A stretch of 64,000 nt of DNA from Bacteroidota bacterium (GTDB lineage Bacteria > Bacteroidota > Bacteroidia > Bacteroidales > Paludibacteraceae). The notes beneath the pieces are model-generated. The model did not search any database, had not been told where the DNA came from, and saw nothing but the letters and a program-made list of their open reading frames with translations. Below are positions 52,026-61,957 of this stretch, piece after piece; within the stretch, counting starts at the first letter, position 1; the number at the start of each line of letters is the position of its first letter. Position numbers and translations under genes: made by a program. The stretch is from positions 1 to 64,000 of the forward strand of contig JAFNAV010000019.1 of assembly GCA_017860345.1 (NCBI GenBank), given 5' to 3'.

Positions 52026-52532
52026 TTTTTTTTGTTTAAAATGATTCTTTATATAATTTTTACTATCTCTTTTTCTCTGGTTTTTTGTCTTTTTATGGCT
52101 TACAAAAGTACGATTTTTTTTCTGAGTAAAAAAGGAATTAAAGAAATTTTTCTTTATTCGTGTATAAAAAATCATAATGGATATTTAATTAAGTATTTAT
52201 ATCCAATAATCTGTATTATTATTCACATAAAGCGAATAATAATGCGTTTTAACTGTGATTTAAGGCTCATTTTTTATAAAAAAATAACTATTTTGAAACA
52301 CCGGAATTTTTCAGGCATACGTATTGTTCTCACTAATTGGAGGCATTTGAGGTTTTAGCGTTGTTTTACGTGCGGCTACGCATCTGTTCTGCTGCACCAA
52401 ACCGGCAAAACTGTAAAAAACATTATTTTTAAGATGATGAAAAACGGATACCTGCAAAAAAATATTATTTTTGTACTGATTGTTTGAAATTCAATGTGTT
52501 AAATTTAATGACACGATAAAAAAATATTATTG
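52026..52532. other. AT-rich intergenic region between pckA and dut
   Basis: This 500-base stretch of divergent orientation holds a leftward TACTTTTG box (CAAAAGTA at 52103-52110) 78 bases before the pckA start and a rightward TATTTTTG (52466-52473) 60 bases before dut. No further gene, RNA or hairpin was recognised. Confidence 0.5.
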
Positions 52533-52967
52533 ATGAAAATAAAAATTGTAAACCAATCCAAACATCCGCTACCCGAATATGCAACGAATCAATCGGCAGG
52601 CATGGATTTACGGGCAAATCTGGAAACTCCTGTAGTGCTGAAACCGCTCGAACGTAAACTTATACCTACCGGTTTGTTTATTGAACTGCCTGTGGGTTAC
52701 GAAGCCCAGATACGGCCGCGAAGCGGATTAGCAATTAAAAAAGGAATAACAATTCTCAACTCTCCGGGTACTATCGATGCTGATTATCGTGGCGAAGTAT
52801 GTGTGATTCTTGTCAATCTATCGTCCGAAGATTTTCTGATCAACGATGGTGAACGCATTTGCCAGATGGTAATAGCTGCTCACCAACAGGCAGAATGGGT
52901 TGAAGTTCAAGAACTTGGACAAACCGAAAGGGGAGCCGGCGGATTTGGGCATACCGGTAAAATTTAA
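52533..52967 (+). CDS. dut: dUTP diphosphatase
   Basis: 144 residues from ATG 52533 (a TTG precedes directly at 52530). All five Dut motifs appear: [39 protein letters not shown] and [10 protein letters not shown]. The homotrimer hydrolyses dUTP to dUMP. It is first of a four-gene set (dut, TPR, DUF4292, EnvC-like) conserved in Bacteroidetes; the gap to the next start is 9 bases. Confidence 0.95.
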   Translation: MKIKIVNQSKHPLPEYATNQSAGMDLRANLETPVVLKPLERKLIPTGLFIELPVGYEAQIRPRSGLAIKKGITILNSPGTIDADYRGEVCVILVNLSSEDFLINDGERICQMVIAAHQQAEWVEVQELGQTERGAGGFGHTGKI

Positions 52968-52976
52968 AACTATAAA

Positions 52977-54710
52977 ATGACAAAGTACATCAGATTATTG
53001 CTTTTCGCGTTGGTGATTTTTGTGGTGTCGTGTTCTTCATTGCCAAAAGCTGTGAAGATACCCGATAATAAACAAAGTGAACCTGTTCGCAATCAGTTCG
53101 ACGGTTATTTTTATGAAGCCATAAAACTGAATGAAGAGGGGAAGCTTGATCAGGCTTTTGAGCTATTCGCAGCATGCTATGCTATTGATTCATTAGACGC
53201 GGGACTTTCTTACGAATTGGGAGGCTTATATGCCGTGCTGCAAAAAAACGATGTGGCTGCAAAATTTCTGGAAAGAGCATATCATGCCGACCCCTCCAAC
53301 TGGTGGTATAATATGCAGTTGCTCTCGGTGTATGCTAACCTGAACAAAATGGATGAGCTTACCCTGCTGGCCGAAAACATGCAAAAGCAGTTTCCCTACA
53401 AACAGGAGGTTTACGAAATTCTGGGTTCGTTGTATAAGCAAACCAATCAGTTCCAGAAGGCGATTAACGCCATTGACCGCCTCGAAAACATGGCCGGGAT
53501 AGACGAAAGACTGACACTGGAAAAGTACGAGCTGTACAACCAATTGAAAAAGCCGGCTAAAGGAATGGCCGAAATAGATAAGCTGATTCAGAAGTATCCC
53601 GGCGAATCGCGCTATAAGGTTCTGAAGGGCGACGCGCTCAGAGACCTGAGTATGCAGGATCAGGCCTTTCAGATATATAACGAAGTGCTGGCCTCCGACC
53701 CCGAAAACCCTCAGGTATATGTATCGCTGTCCGACTATTATAACGATGCCGGACAGCAGGAGAAAGCCTCTGAAGCGATTATGAAAGCGTTAAAACTGGA
53801 TCAGCTTGAGTTGGATCAGAAAATGGAAATTCTGGGGCAGTATGTTCAGAAATTTATTCAGGACTCTGTACGGTTCAACGAAACGGAGTCTCTTTTTAAA
53901 CTGTTGGTGGACAAATACCCCCTCGAAGAAAAGGTCCATGGGTATTACGCCCTTTTCCTTCAGTTTCGCAAGCGCATCCCGGAGGCTGTAGCAGAATATG
54001 AATCCATGATTAATATCAATCCGAAAAATGAGCAGACTTGGTTGCAGTTAATCCAGATTTATGTATCGGAACAGAAATTTAATGACGTGCTTAAAACGTC
54101 AAATAGTGCTATTGAAAATATACCCACTATACCCCAGTGGTATTTTTTTAAAGGCATATCGCTGTTTCAGCTCAAAGACTACCCCGGTGCCTTAAAAGCA
54201 GTATATCAGGGAATTGAGCTTATACCAGATAAAGAAAACGGGCTTAAAAGCGACCTTTATGCTCAGGCAGGCGATATTTATTATAAGTTGGAAGATAAAC
54301 CGAAGGCTTACGAGGCATACGAAAATGCTCTACTGGCCAACCCGAAAAATATTTATGTGATGAATAATTACGCTTATTTCCTTTCAGAAGAGAATCGCGA
54401 CCTGAAGAAAGCCGAAAAAATGAGCGCTCAAACGGTGGAAAAAGAGCCATCCAACAGTACTTATCTGGATACTTATGCCTGGATATTTTACAAACAGGGC
54501 AATTTGTCGCTGGCTAAATTTTATATTGAGCGGGCAATGGATAATCTGGCTCCCGAGCACGACCCCGGAGTGGTGATGGAACACTACGGAGATATTCTCT
54601 GGAAATCGGGCGAAACTGAAAAAGCTTTAGAGATGTGGAAAAAATCGTACGATGCCGGTAACATAACAGATGAACTAAAACTGAAAATTGATAATAAGGA
54701 ATTGAAATAA
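52977..54710 (+). CDS. Tetratricopeptide-repeat lipoprotein
   Basis: 577 residues. Leader with lipobox VVSC near residue 19, then a run of TPR units (YEAIKLNEEGKLDQAFELFA, AINAIDRLEN, YNEVLASDPENPQVYVSLSDYY and further repeats to about 540). It should serve as a periplasmic scaffold. It starts 9 bases after dut and ends 18 bases before the DUF4292 gene. The role of the cluster is probably envelope biogenesis, but the partner is not known. Confidence 0.88.
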   Translation: MTKYIRLLLFALVIFVVSCSSLPKAVKIPDNKQSEPVRNQFDGYFYEAIKLNEEGKLDQAFELFAACYAIDSLDAGLSYELGGLYAVLQKNDVAAKFLERAYHADPSNWWYNMQLLSVYANLNKMDELTLLAENMQKQFPYKQEVYEILGSLYKQTNQFQKAINAIDRLENMAGIDERLTLEKYELYNQLKKPAKGMAEIDKLIQKYPGESRYKVLKGDALRDLSMQDQAFQIYNEVLASDPENPQVYVSLSDYYNDAGQQEKASEAIMKALKLDQLELDQKMEILGQYVQKFIQDSVRFNETESLFKLLVDKYPLEEKVHGYYALFLQFRKRIPEAVAEYESMININPKNEQTWLQLIQIYVSEQKFNDVLKTSNSAIENIPTIPQWYFFKGISLFQLKDYPGALKAVYQGIELIPDKENGLKSDLYAQAGDIYYKLEDKPKAYEAYENALLANPKNIYVMNNYAYFLSEENRDLKKAEKMSAQTVEKEPSNSTYLDTYAWIFYKQGNLSLAKFYIERAMDNLAPEHDPGVVMEHYGDILWKSGETEKALEMWKKSYDAGNITDELKLKIDNKELK

Positions 54711-54728
54711 TTAATAAAGGACTTAAAT

Positions 54729-55529
54729 ATGAAGAAAAGAATTATTATATGGATGTTGCTTCCGGTATTGTTTTTTGGGTGTAAAACCAAACAACAGGTT
54801 GCAGAACGTGCGGTAGAGAAGAGTCCCGTAGGGGTTTTGGTAGATAAGCTGGTGGCGGCAAGTCCCGATTTCTCAACGGCCAATGTGAGTAAAATGAGTC
54901 TGGCTATTAAGCTCAACGATTACAACTTTAACGTTTCGGCCACCTGCCGTATTAGTAGGGATTCGCTTATTCATGTTTCCATTTTACCGGTGTTGGGTAT
55001 CGAGGCATTTAAAGTAGAGATGGATCCCGATACCATCAGAGTTTATGATAAATTCAACAAAAAACTATACGTGGTTGATTTTGCATCTCTGAATAGTCGC
55101 TTTGGTGTTAATGTCGACTTTTATAGCTTGCAGGATCTGATTTCAAATCGTTTCTTTAAAGTGGGAAGTCGCTCGTTAACAGCCGAAAATTGTAAGCTGG
55201 CCAATTCAGGCGACCAGGTGAATGTGATTGATTATGTGAAAGCTCCCATGAAACAGCGTATCACATCCAATGCCTCTAACCGAATTGTAAAAAACGAGAT
55301 TTCATCGGTAAGCTCGGATTATACTTTTGTGGCTGCCTACAATGATTTTGCGGCTTTTGATAACATCAATTTTCCACAAAAAATAAATATTCTGGTTACC
55401 AACGGGAAAAGAACATTTACCTGCGATTTTTCTGTCTCCAAAGCTACATTCAATCAAAAGTTGAACTTCTCCACTCTGAATCCGGAACGCTACGAACGTG
55501 CCGATATTAATAATTTACTGAAAAAATAA
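54729..55529 (+). CDS. DUF4292 lipoprotein (LolA-like)
   Basis: 266 residues. Leader with lipobox FFGC near residue 18. The rest is beta-rich with SLAIKLNDYNFNVSATCRIS and phrases of a LolA/LolB-like half-barrel (IRVYDKFNKKLYVVDF). It may bind lipid or lipoprotein intermediates. It lies between the TPR and EnvC-like genes, in tight operon spacing (18 and 21 bases). Confidence 0.85.
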   Translation: MKKRIIIWMLLPVLFFGCKTKQQVAERAVEKSPVGVLVDKLVAASPDFSTANVSKMSLAIKLNDYNFNVSATCRISRDSLIHVSILPVLGIEAFKVEMDPDTIRVYDKFNKKLYVVDFASLNSRFGVNVDFYSLQDLISNRFFKVGSRSLTAENCKLANSGDQVNVIDYVKAPMKQRITSNASNRIVKNEISSVSSDYTFVAAYNDFAAFDNINFPQKINILVTNGKRTFTCDFSVSKATFNQKLNFSTLNPERYERADINNLLKK

Positions 55530-55550
55530 GGAATTTTATTCTATAGGCGT

Positions 55551-56888
55551 ATGGCTGTTCTTAATTTAAAAAAAGTATTATTTTTGCTTGTTTTTTTATC
55601 GGGCTTTCTGGCTGCCGGTGCGCAAACGGTTAAGGAGCTGGAACGTCAGCGCAAACAAACGCTCCAATTGCTTGAATCTACCAACAAGATGCTGAACGAA
55701 ACAAAACGTTCGCAGCGAAGCTCGCTTAATAAGCTGACGATTATCAGCAAAAATATTAATGAGAGAAAAACACTGATTAAAAACATATCGGTGGAAATTA
55801 ATGAGCTTGACAATGAAATGGGACGGCTCAATGCCGAAACCCGTCAGCTCAACACCAAACTTACGAGGCTGAAAAACGATTATGCACGACTTGTGCAGGA
55901 GGCACATATACATAGGAGTATTTATGCTAAAATTATGTTTGTGCTTTCGGCCAAAACTTTTGACCAGTCGTACAGGCGGTTTCGATATCTACAGGAATAT
56001 ACCGAATATCGTAAAGTACAGGTAAGGCAAATAGAACAGGTTAAAGCACAGATAGCTCTTAAAACCGATAGCATAGGCAGGCATAAGAGTACCAAAGTAG
56101 AGGTGGTTAAGGCTAAGGAAACTGAAGCACAAAAGCTAACCAAGGATCAGCAGAAAGAAAAGGTATTCCTCACCGACTTGCAGAAAAAAGAAGGCAAACT
56201 GCGCTCCGACTTGAAACTGCAACAAAAAAAGGCGAACGACCTGAATCAAAAAATTGAACGAATTATAGCTGAGGAAATTCGCAAAGCTGAGGCACGTCGT
56301 AAGGCTGAAGAACAAAAACGTCTGGCCGATGAGCGAAAACGAAAGGCAGCTCAAACTGCTAAAAAGGACAAAGGTACAAAAGCAACCAAAGCCGAAAAGG
56401 AACAAAGTGTTGCTGAAAGTAAACCGATAACCGGTTCTGTATCGGCGCTTACCAAAGAGGAGTCGCTTATTTCAGGGAATTTTGCAGCTAACAGGGGGCG
56501 GCTTCCCTGGCCTGCTGCAAGCGGATTTATAAGCGGACATTTTGGTGTACAGGCTCATCCGGTGCTGAAACATGTTACCACCAACAACAAGGGTATTTAC
56601 ATCCAAACTACCGTGGGCGCTAATGCTCGGGCAGTGTTCGAAGGTACGGTTACGCAGCGGTTCTCTATTCCGGGAAGCAACAATGCCGTTATTGTACAGC
56701 ATGGCGAGTACCGTACTGTTTATGCCAATCTTACTAATATTTATGTGAATGTGGGCGATAAAGTAAGTGCAAAACAATCGATCGGTCGCATATATACCGA
56801 TGCAGAAAACGATAACAAAACAGAGCTTTATTTCCAGGTATGGAAAGGGCGAACACTCCAAAATCCTGAAGGCTGGGTGGCAAAATAA
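55551..56888 (+). CDS. EnvC-like murein hydrolase activator (degenerate M23 domain)
   Basis: 445 residues. Signal peptide (to about residue 25), a long coiled coil (about 26-245) rich in Lys/Glu/Gln, a basic linker, and a C-terminal LytM/M23-fold domain from about residue 315. Its metal ligands are missing: the HxGxD motif reads NNKGIY, the YAH motif reads VYANL and the HFE motif reads LYFQV. It therefore resembles EnvC, which activates amidases rather than cutting itself. It closes the dut operon, with a repeat just behind the stop. Confidence 0.88.
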   Translation: MAVLNLKKVLFLLVFLSGFLAAGAQTVKELERQRKQTLQLLESTNKMLNETKRSQRSSLNKLTIISKNINERKTLIKNISVEINELDNEMGRLNAETRQLNTKLTRLKNDYARLVQEAHIHRSIYAKIMFVLSAKTFDQSYRRFRYLQEYTEYRKVQVRQIEQVKAQIALKTDSIGRHKSTKVEVVKAKETEAQKLTKDQQKEKVFLTDLQKKEGKLRSDLKLQQKKANDLNQKIERIIAEEIRKAEARRKAEEQKRLADERKRKAAQTAKKDKGTKATKAEKEQSVAESKPITGSVSALTKEESLISGNFAANRGRLPWPAASGFISGHFGVQAHPVLKHVTTNNKGIYIQTTVGANARAVFEGTVTQRFSIPGSNNAVIVQHGEYRTVYANLTNIYVNVGDKVSAKQSIGRIYTDAENDNKTELYFQVWKGRTLQNPEGWVAK

Positions 56889-56890
56889 AA

Positions 56891-57002
56891 GCCCCCTAAA
56901 TCCCCTTCAAGGGGACATGTAGAGTACAAACACTGAAATTATTTATATCAATGATATATGGCAAATGATATTGAAAGTCCCCTTGATGGGGATTTAGGGG
57001 GA
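56891..57002. repeat. 26-bp inverted repeat spanning the parE start codon
   Basis: GCCCCCTAAATCCCCTTC AAGGGGAC (56891-56916) and its near-complement at 56977-57002 (two mismatches) face each other with 60 bases between. The parE ATG at 56958 lies in the loop and the right arm encodes residues 7-15 of the protein. It is the C-rich version of the repeat seen at 18-70. Confidence 0.8.
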
Positions 57003-58865
57003 TTTCCCCAACAGGTAGATTATGGCGATAGCAACATCATTACCCTCGAAGGACTGGAGCATGTGCGCCGTCGGCCGGGGATGTATATTGGTAAATTAGG
57101 CGACGGATCTCATGCCGACGACGGAATTTATGTGCTTCTGAAAGAGGTGCTCGACAACTGTATCGATGAATACCGTATGGGTGCCGGGAAAACCGTTGAA
57201 GTTACCGTAAGGGAAGGGCACGTGGAGGTGCGGGACTACGGCCGGGGTATTCCGCTTGGTAAAATGGTGGATGCAGTTTCAATTATGAATACCGGTGGTA
57301 AATACGATTCCAAAGCATTTAAAAAATCGGTTGGGCTCAATGGGGTCGGTACAAAGGCGGTAAACGCTCTGTCGTCCGATTTTGTTGTGCAGAGCTATCG
57401 CGATGGACAAACGCGTCGCGCTGTTTTTGCCAAAGGAAAACTGATTGATGACTCTAATGTGTTGGAAGATACGAAATCGGAACGGGGAACGTACGTTTAC
57501 TTCGTTCCCGATAAGGAACTTTTTACCGGATATGAATACCGCGATGAATATATCGAAACAATGCTGCGGAACTATTCTTATCTGAATACGGGTCTTACTA
57601 TCGTATTTAACGGAAAAAAGATCCTTTCCAAAAATGGCTTGCTCGACCTGCTTAACGAAAACATGACCTCAGATCCCCTCTATCCGATTATCCATCTCAG
57701 GGGCGAGGATATTGAAATTGCTTTTACGCACAGCGACCAGTATGGCGAGGAGTATTACTCTTTCGTAAACGGACAGCATACCACGCAGGGTGGCACGCAT
57801 CAAAGCGCTTTTCGCGAAGCAATAGGACGCACTATCAAGGAATTTTACAATAAAAATCAGGAACTTACCGACATTCGCAATGGTATTATTGCTGCCATCG
57901 CCATCAGTGTGGAAGAGCCTGTTTTCGAAAGTCAAACAAAAACAAAACTTGGTTCCCGGGATATGTCGCCGTCAGGCGGCGTTTCGGTAAGCAAATTTGT
58001 ATCCGATTTTCTGAAAAAAGAGCTGGATAATTTTTTGCATCGCAATAGCGAAACTGCCGCTGTTATGCTTCAGAAAATTCAGGACTCCGAGAAGGAACGT
58101 AAGGCCATTGCCGGTGTTACCAAGCTGGCGCGCGAACGTGCCAAAAAGGTAAACCTCCATAACCGCAAACTACGCGACTGCCGTATACACTACAACGATA
58201 CTCCGGGTAAGGACGAGAATAAAAACCGCCTGATAGCCGAATCGAGTATTTTTATTACTGAGGGCGACTCGGCCAGTGGATCTATCACCAAAAGCCGGGA
58301 TGTAAACACGCAGGCCGTGTTTAGCTTAAGGGGTAAGCCGCTGAATAGCTACGGACTTACCAAAAAAATTGTTTACGAAAACGAAGAGTTTAACCTGCTA
58401 CAGGCTGCGCTGAATATTGAGGATGGAATCGAGGGATTGAGATATAACAAGGTGATTGTTTCCACCGATGCCGATGTGGACGGAATGCACATCCGCCTGT
58501 TGCTAATCACCTTCTTCTTGCAGTTTTTCCCGGATCTTATCAAAAAAGGTCATGTTTATATCCTGCAAACGCCGCTTTTCAGGGTGCGAAACAAAAAGGA
58601 AACCTTCTATTGCTATTCGGAAGAGGAGAGGATAGCCGCCATGGCCAAACTTGGGGCCAACCCCGAGATAACCCGATTTAAAGGTCTTGGAGAAATTTCG
58701 CCCGATGAATTCAAGCATTTTATTGGTAAAGATATTCGTTTAGATCAGGTAACTCTGAAGAAAGAAGATGCGGTACAGGATTTACTTTCGTTTTATATGG
58801 GTAAAAACACCTCTGAGCGTCAGACTTTCATTATTGATAATCTTGTGATTGAAGAAGATGTTTAA
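56958..58865 (+). CDS. parE: Topoisomerase IV subunit B (type IIA ATPase subunit)
   Basis: 635 residues. GHKL ATPase motifs [21 protein letters not shown] and [14 protein letters not shown], transducer and TOPRIM motifs [17 protein letters not shown] and [12 protein letters not shown] are complete. Residues 7-15 (SPLDGDLGG) are encoded by the right arm of an inverted repeat, an insertion in a region where homologues begin the domain directly. No other good start lies downstream before the domain. ParC is not adjacent. Decatenation and relaxation of DNA with ParC. Confidence 0.94.
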   Translation: MANDIESPLDGDLGGFPQQVDYGDSNIITLEGLEHVRRRPGMYIGKLGDGSHADDGIYVLLKEVLDNCIDEYRMGAGKTVEVTVREGHVEVRDYGRGIPLGKMVDAVSIMNTGGKYDSKAFKKSVGLNGVGTKAVNALSSDFVVQSYRDGQTRRAVFAKGKLIDDSNVLEDTKSERGTYVYFVPDKELFTGYEYRDEYIETMLRNYSYLNTGLTIVFNGKKILSKNGLLDLLNENMTSDPLYPIIHLRGEDIEIAFTHSDQYGEEYYSFVNGQHTTQGGTHQSAFREAIGRTIKEFYNKNQELTDIRNGIIAAIAISVEEPVFESQTKTKLGSRDMSPSGGVSVSKFVSDFLKKELDNFLHRNSETAAVMLQKIQDSEKERKAIAGVTKLARERAKKVNLHNRKLRDCRIHYNDTPGKDENKNRLIAESSIFITEGDSASGSITKSRDVNTQAVFSLRGKPLNSYGLTKKIVYENEEFNLLQAALNIEDGIEGLRYNKVIVSTDADVDGMHIRLLLITFFLQFFPDLIKKGHVYILQTPLFRVRNKKETFYCYSEEERIAAMAKLGANPEITRFKGLGEISPDEFKHFIGKDIRLDQVTLKKEDAVQDLLSFYMGKNTSERQTFIIDNLVIEEDV

Positions 58866-58968
58866 ACGCGAATTTAATTCGTAGCTGAGAGTTGATATGC
58901 GCGGGGGTGTCCTTTCTTTTTTTTGATGAAAATAGATTATATTTGCTGTTGTTGGAGGAACATAATAA

Positions 58969-60063
58969 TTGAAAAAGATGCCTGTTGATACAATGATACA
59001 TACCGAAGGTGTAAAATATGCCGGATCGAAACTGAAGATTATACCTTACATTGCCGGTATTTTATCTGAATTGGAAGGGGTGAAGTCTGTTTTGGATGGT
59101 TTCAGCGGCACCACGCGGGTATCGCAGGCATTTGCTCAGTTAGGTTACCACACTACGTCGAGCGACGTATCTGTATGGTCCGAGGTTTTTGCCACATGTT
59201 ATCTCATGTCCACCGGGAGCGATAAGTTTTATCAGGAACTGATTGACCATCTGAACTCACTAAGTGGATATGATGGCTGGTTTACCGAATATTACGGTGC
59301 TACCGATGTTTTTCTCAAAAGACCTTTCCAGATTCATAACACCCGCAAGCTGGATGCAATCCGCGATGAAATCGATAAATTGGCATTGACTTTTGAAGAT
59401 AGATGTGTGTTGCTAACCAGCCTTATCTCTGCGTTGGATTCGGTAGATAATACGCTTGGGCATTATGTGGCGTATCTATCCAAATGGTCGCCACGTTCTT
59501 TCAAGCACCTTCATTTGAAACTTCCACGCCGGTTCGAAAATACAGGCTGTAATGAAGTGGTAAGGGCTGATATCTTCGACACCATTGCCAATCGCACTTT
59601 CGACTTTGTTTATTACGACCCACCCTATGGTTCAAACAACGAAAAAATGCCTCCAAGCAGAGTGAGATATGCTTCGTATTATCATATCTGGACTACAATT
59701 ATTCAAAACGACAAACCTGTATTGTTTGGTAAAGCCAATCGCCGGGAAGATACGCGCGATGCGGTTGCATGTTCGGTATTTGAGGAATTCAGACGCGATA
59801 GTCAGGGCAATTTTATTGCGATGGAAGCGATGAATAGGCTTATTAAAGAAACAAACTCAAGATATATTCTTCTGTCGTATAGTTCGGGTGGAAGGGCTAC
59901 AAAACAAGAATTGCACGACATTATCTCCAACTCGGGGAAATTATTAAAAGCCGTAGAGATAGATTATAAGAAAAATGTGATGGGAAATATGCGCTGGACC
60001 AACGAATGGATAAACAGTGATGGGAAATACCATGAGTATCTATTTTTGATGGAAAAAGGGTGA
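58969..60063 (+). CDS. D12-class DNA adenine methylase (orphan)
   Basis: 364 residues from TTG 58969 (ATG 58978 in frame). The catalytic YYDPPYGS motif and N-terminal TEGVKYAGSKLKIIPYIAGI with GFSGTTRV (SAM-binding) are clear. No restriction nuclease gene lies beside it. A GGAGG lies 10 bases before the TTG, unusual in this genome, so the gene may be a recent arrival. A TATATTTG box (58938-58945) precedes it. Recognition sequence cannot be predicted. Confidence 0.88.
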   Translation: MKKMPVDTMIHTEGVKYAGSKLKIIPYIAGILSELEGVKSVLDGFSGTTRVSQAFAQLGYHTTSSDVSVWSEVFATCYLMSTGSDKFYQELIDHLNSLSGYDGWFTEYYGATDVFLKRPFQIHNTRKLDAIRDEIDKLALTFEDRCVLLTSLISALDSVDNTLGHYVAYLSKWSPRSFKHLHLKLPRRFENTGCNEVVRADIFDTIANRTFDFVYYDPPYGSNNEKMPPSRVRYASYYHIWTTIIQNDKPVLFGKANRREDTRDAVACSVFEEFRRDSQGNFIAMEAMNRLIKETNSRYILLSYSSGGRATKQELHDIISNSGKLLKAVEIDYKKNVMGNMRWTNEWINSDGKYHEYLFLMEKG

Positions 60064-60149
60064 TTTTTTTTTCTGTAAAATAATTGCTTGTAAATATATT
60101 AGATGTTTCTATAACGAACTATTGTTTTGATAATACATAGAAAATAATT

Positions 60150-60623
60150 ATGCCATTAAATTATTATTCCGAAGATAATTCTACAGACACGAACCCCGAT
60201 TTGCATTTTATGCGTCAGGCTATTGTTGAGGCCAAAAAGGCCGGTGAACGCGATGAGGTCCCCGTGGGGGCAGTTGTGGTGTGCCAGGGCCGAATTATCG
60301 CCCGGGGACATAACCTTACCGAAACCCTTATCGACGTTACTGCACATGCCGAAATGCAGGCCATCACTGCCGCTGCTCAGTTTTTGGGTGGTAAATATCT
60401 TACAGGCTGTACACTGTACGTCACGGTGGAGCCCTGCGTGATGTGCGCCGGAGCGCTTGGTTGGTCGCAAATAGATAGGATTGTGTACGGAACTGCCGAT
60501 GAAAAGCGGGGCTTTTCGCGCTTTGCGCCGCAGGCAATTCATCCCAAAACCGAAGTTGTATTCGGTATACTTGAGGATGAATGCAGTGCGCTGATGAAAG
60601 ATTTTTTCAGAAAAAGAAGATAG
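60150..60623 (+). CDS. tadA: tRNA-specific adenosine deaminase
   Basis: 157 residues. The zinc deaminase motifs TAHAEMQAI (His-Ala-Glu) and TVEPCVMCAGAL (PCxxC) are perfect; the first part VEAKKAGERDEVPVGAVV fits TadA. It makes inosine 34 in tRNA-Arg(ACG). It stands alone and convergent with the metallophosphoesterase gene 14 bases away. A guanine deaminase is a less likely alternative. Confidence 0.92.
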   Translation: MPLNYYSEDNSTDTNPDLHFMRQAIVEAKKAGERDEVPVGAVVVCQGRIIARGHNLTETLIDVTAHAEMQAITAAAQFLGGKYLTGCTLYVTVEPCVMCAGALGWSQIDRIVYGTADEKRGFSRFAPQAIHPKTEVVFGILEDECSALMKDFFRKRR

Positions 60624-60637
60624 GTGCAGTGCCCGGT

Positions 60638-61753
60638 TTAATATTTTAGGTCAATCACCACTAATTCTGATTGAGACCCGATACGATACTGAGGACCCCA
60701 AATACCAAGACCGGACGATACGTAGTAATGTGTATTTCCGGTTTTTTTGTAGCCATAACCCAGCTCGTACATGTTTTTTACAAACAAATTGCCCGGAAAA
60801 AACTGCCCGTTGTGCGTATGACCCGATATTTGCAAATCTACCCCGTTTTCGCGGGCTTCGTTCAGGTGGTAAGGTTGGTGATCGAGCAGAATCACAGACT
60901 TTGTTTTGTCGGTATGGTTCAATAAGTCATGTAGCTGCTTGCGGTTGGGGTTAGTTCTGTCATCGCGCCCTGCCACGTAAAAATTATCGCCGATGGAAAC
61001 GACCGAATCCCGCAAGTAGGTAATTCCGGCTTTACGCAAATATTGTTCGGTGGCATTTGGCGAACCTGCATAATACTCGTGGTTTCCACTAATGGCGTAA
61101 ACCCCTAAAGGTGCCTGAATGGCCGATAATTCCTCGTACATAGCCTGATCAATCAGTGGTTGTATTGATCTGTCGGACACATCACCCGCAAGCAATACAA
61201 TATCCGGTTTCTGATCATTTATTAACCGTACATATTTTTGTAATCTTTTTTTGTCGATGGATACGCCTAAATGTATATCACTGGCTGCAACTATCCTCAC
61301 CGTTTTTCCCTGTTGTGGTTTGTCGGTTTGCAGGTGCAGGTGTACAATTGCCGGATGGTTGAATTTATAATTTCCTACAATCATAGCTATGGTGCTTATA
61401 CCTAATGTTGCTACAAAAGCCCACAAGCGAACCGACTGCATACCTGCCGGTGCAAAATGAAAAACAAGGTTTAATATCCGGGCTATATCTACCAATAAAA
61501 AAGATAGAAGCAAATACAGCATAATAATCAGGTAAGTAAACCCTGCAAAGGTTACAGCCTTGGCCACGATGGGTGGAAAGGAACCCGATGCCAGCAGTCC
61601 GGTTAGCATGGCTGCAAATAATAAAACATTAAGCGCCACATACCAGATACCTAAATTGCCTGCAGGCTGAAGGGCTTGCCAGCCTCTGAGGGTAACGTAG
61701 CCCGACATCAGAGCCATAATGGCAAATGCCATCAGAAAAAATCCAATCTTCAT
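60638..61753 (-). CDS. Membrane-anchored metallophosphoesterase
   Basis: 371 residues. Three to four N-terminal membrane helices (about 1-130), then a calcineurin-like phosphoesterase domain with AASDIHLG, LAGDVSD, SGNHEYY and ISGHTHNGQ. It resembles YkuE/YaeI-type enzymes that act on membrane-attached phosphate esters such as lipid intermediates. The substrate is unknown. Confidence 0.88.
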   Translation of the reverse strand: MKIGFFLMAFAIMALMSGYVTLRGWQALQPAGNLGIWYVALNVLLFAAMLTGLLASGSFPPIVAKAVTFAGFTYLIIMLYLLLSFLLVDIARILNLVFHFAPAGMQSVRLWAFVATLGISTIAMIVGNYKFNHPAIVHLHLQTDKPQQGKTVRIVAASDIHLGVSIDKKRLQKYVRLINDQKPDIVLLAGDVSDRSIQPLIDQAMYEELSAIQAPLGVYAISGNHEYYAGSPNATEQYLRKAGITYLRDSVVSIGDNFYVAGRDDRTNPNRKQLHDLLNHTDKTKSVILLDHQPYHLNEARENGVDLQISGHTHNGQFFPGNLFVKNMYELGYGYKKTGNTHYYVSSGLGIWGPQYRIGSQSELVVIDLKY

Positions 61754-61923
61754 AATTATATTTTAAATTTTTAAAAACAACAGCAATTTAAACATTCAGA
61801 AGCGAATAATGTTTTTAATGGTAACACATTTTAAGTCAGAATGTCTGATAAAACGCATCTCCTTTGTTTTAAAATGCCATCTTTTATTTCCATCAGAGTG
61901 GAATAAGGTTCCAAAAATAGCTC

Positions 61924-61931
61924 TAAATTTG
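61924..61931 (+). promoter_or_regulatory. -7 box (TAAATTTG) for the VIT-family gene
   Basis: TAAATTTG lies 27 bases before ATG 61958. No clear -33. Confidence 0.45.
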
Positions 61932-61957
61932 CAGATACAAAATAAATAATTCAGAAT

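Noticed and set aside
52026..52175. N-terminal extension of PckA
   Set aside because: The extra 50 residues are Lys-rich, not found in the family, and the -7 box at 52103-52110 lies inside them.
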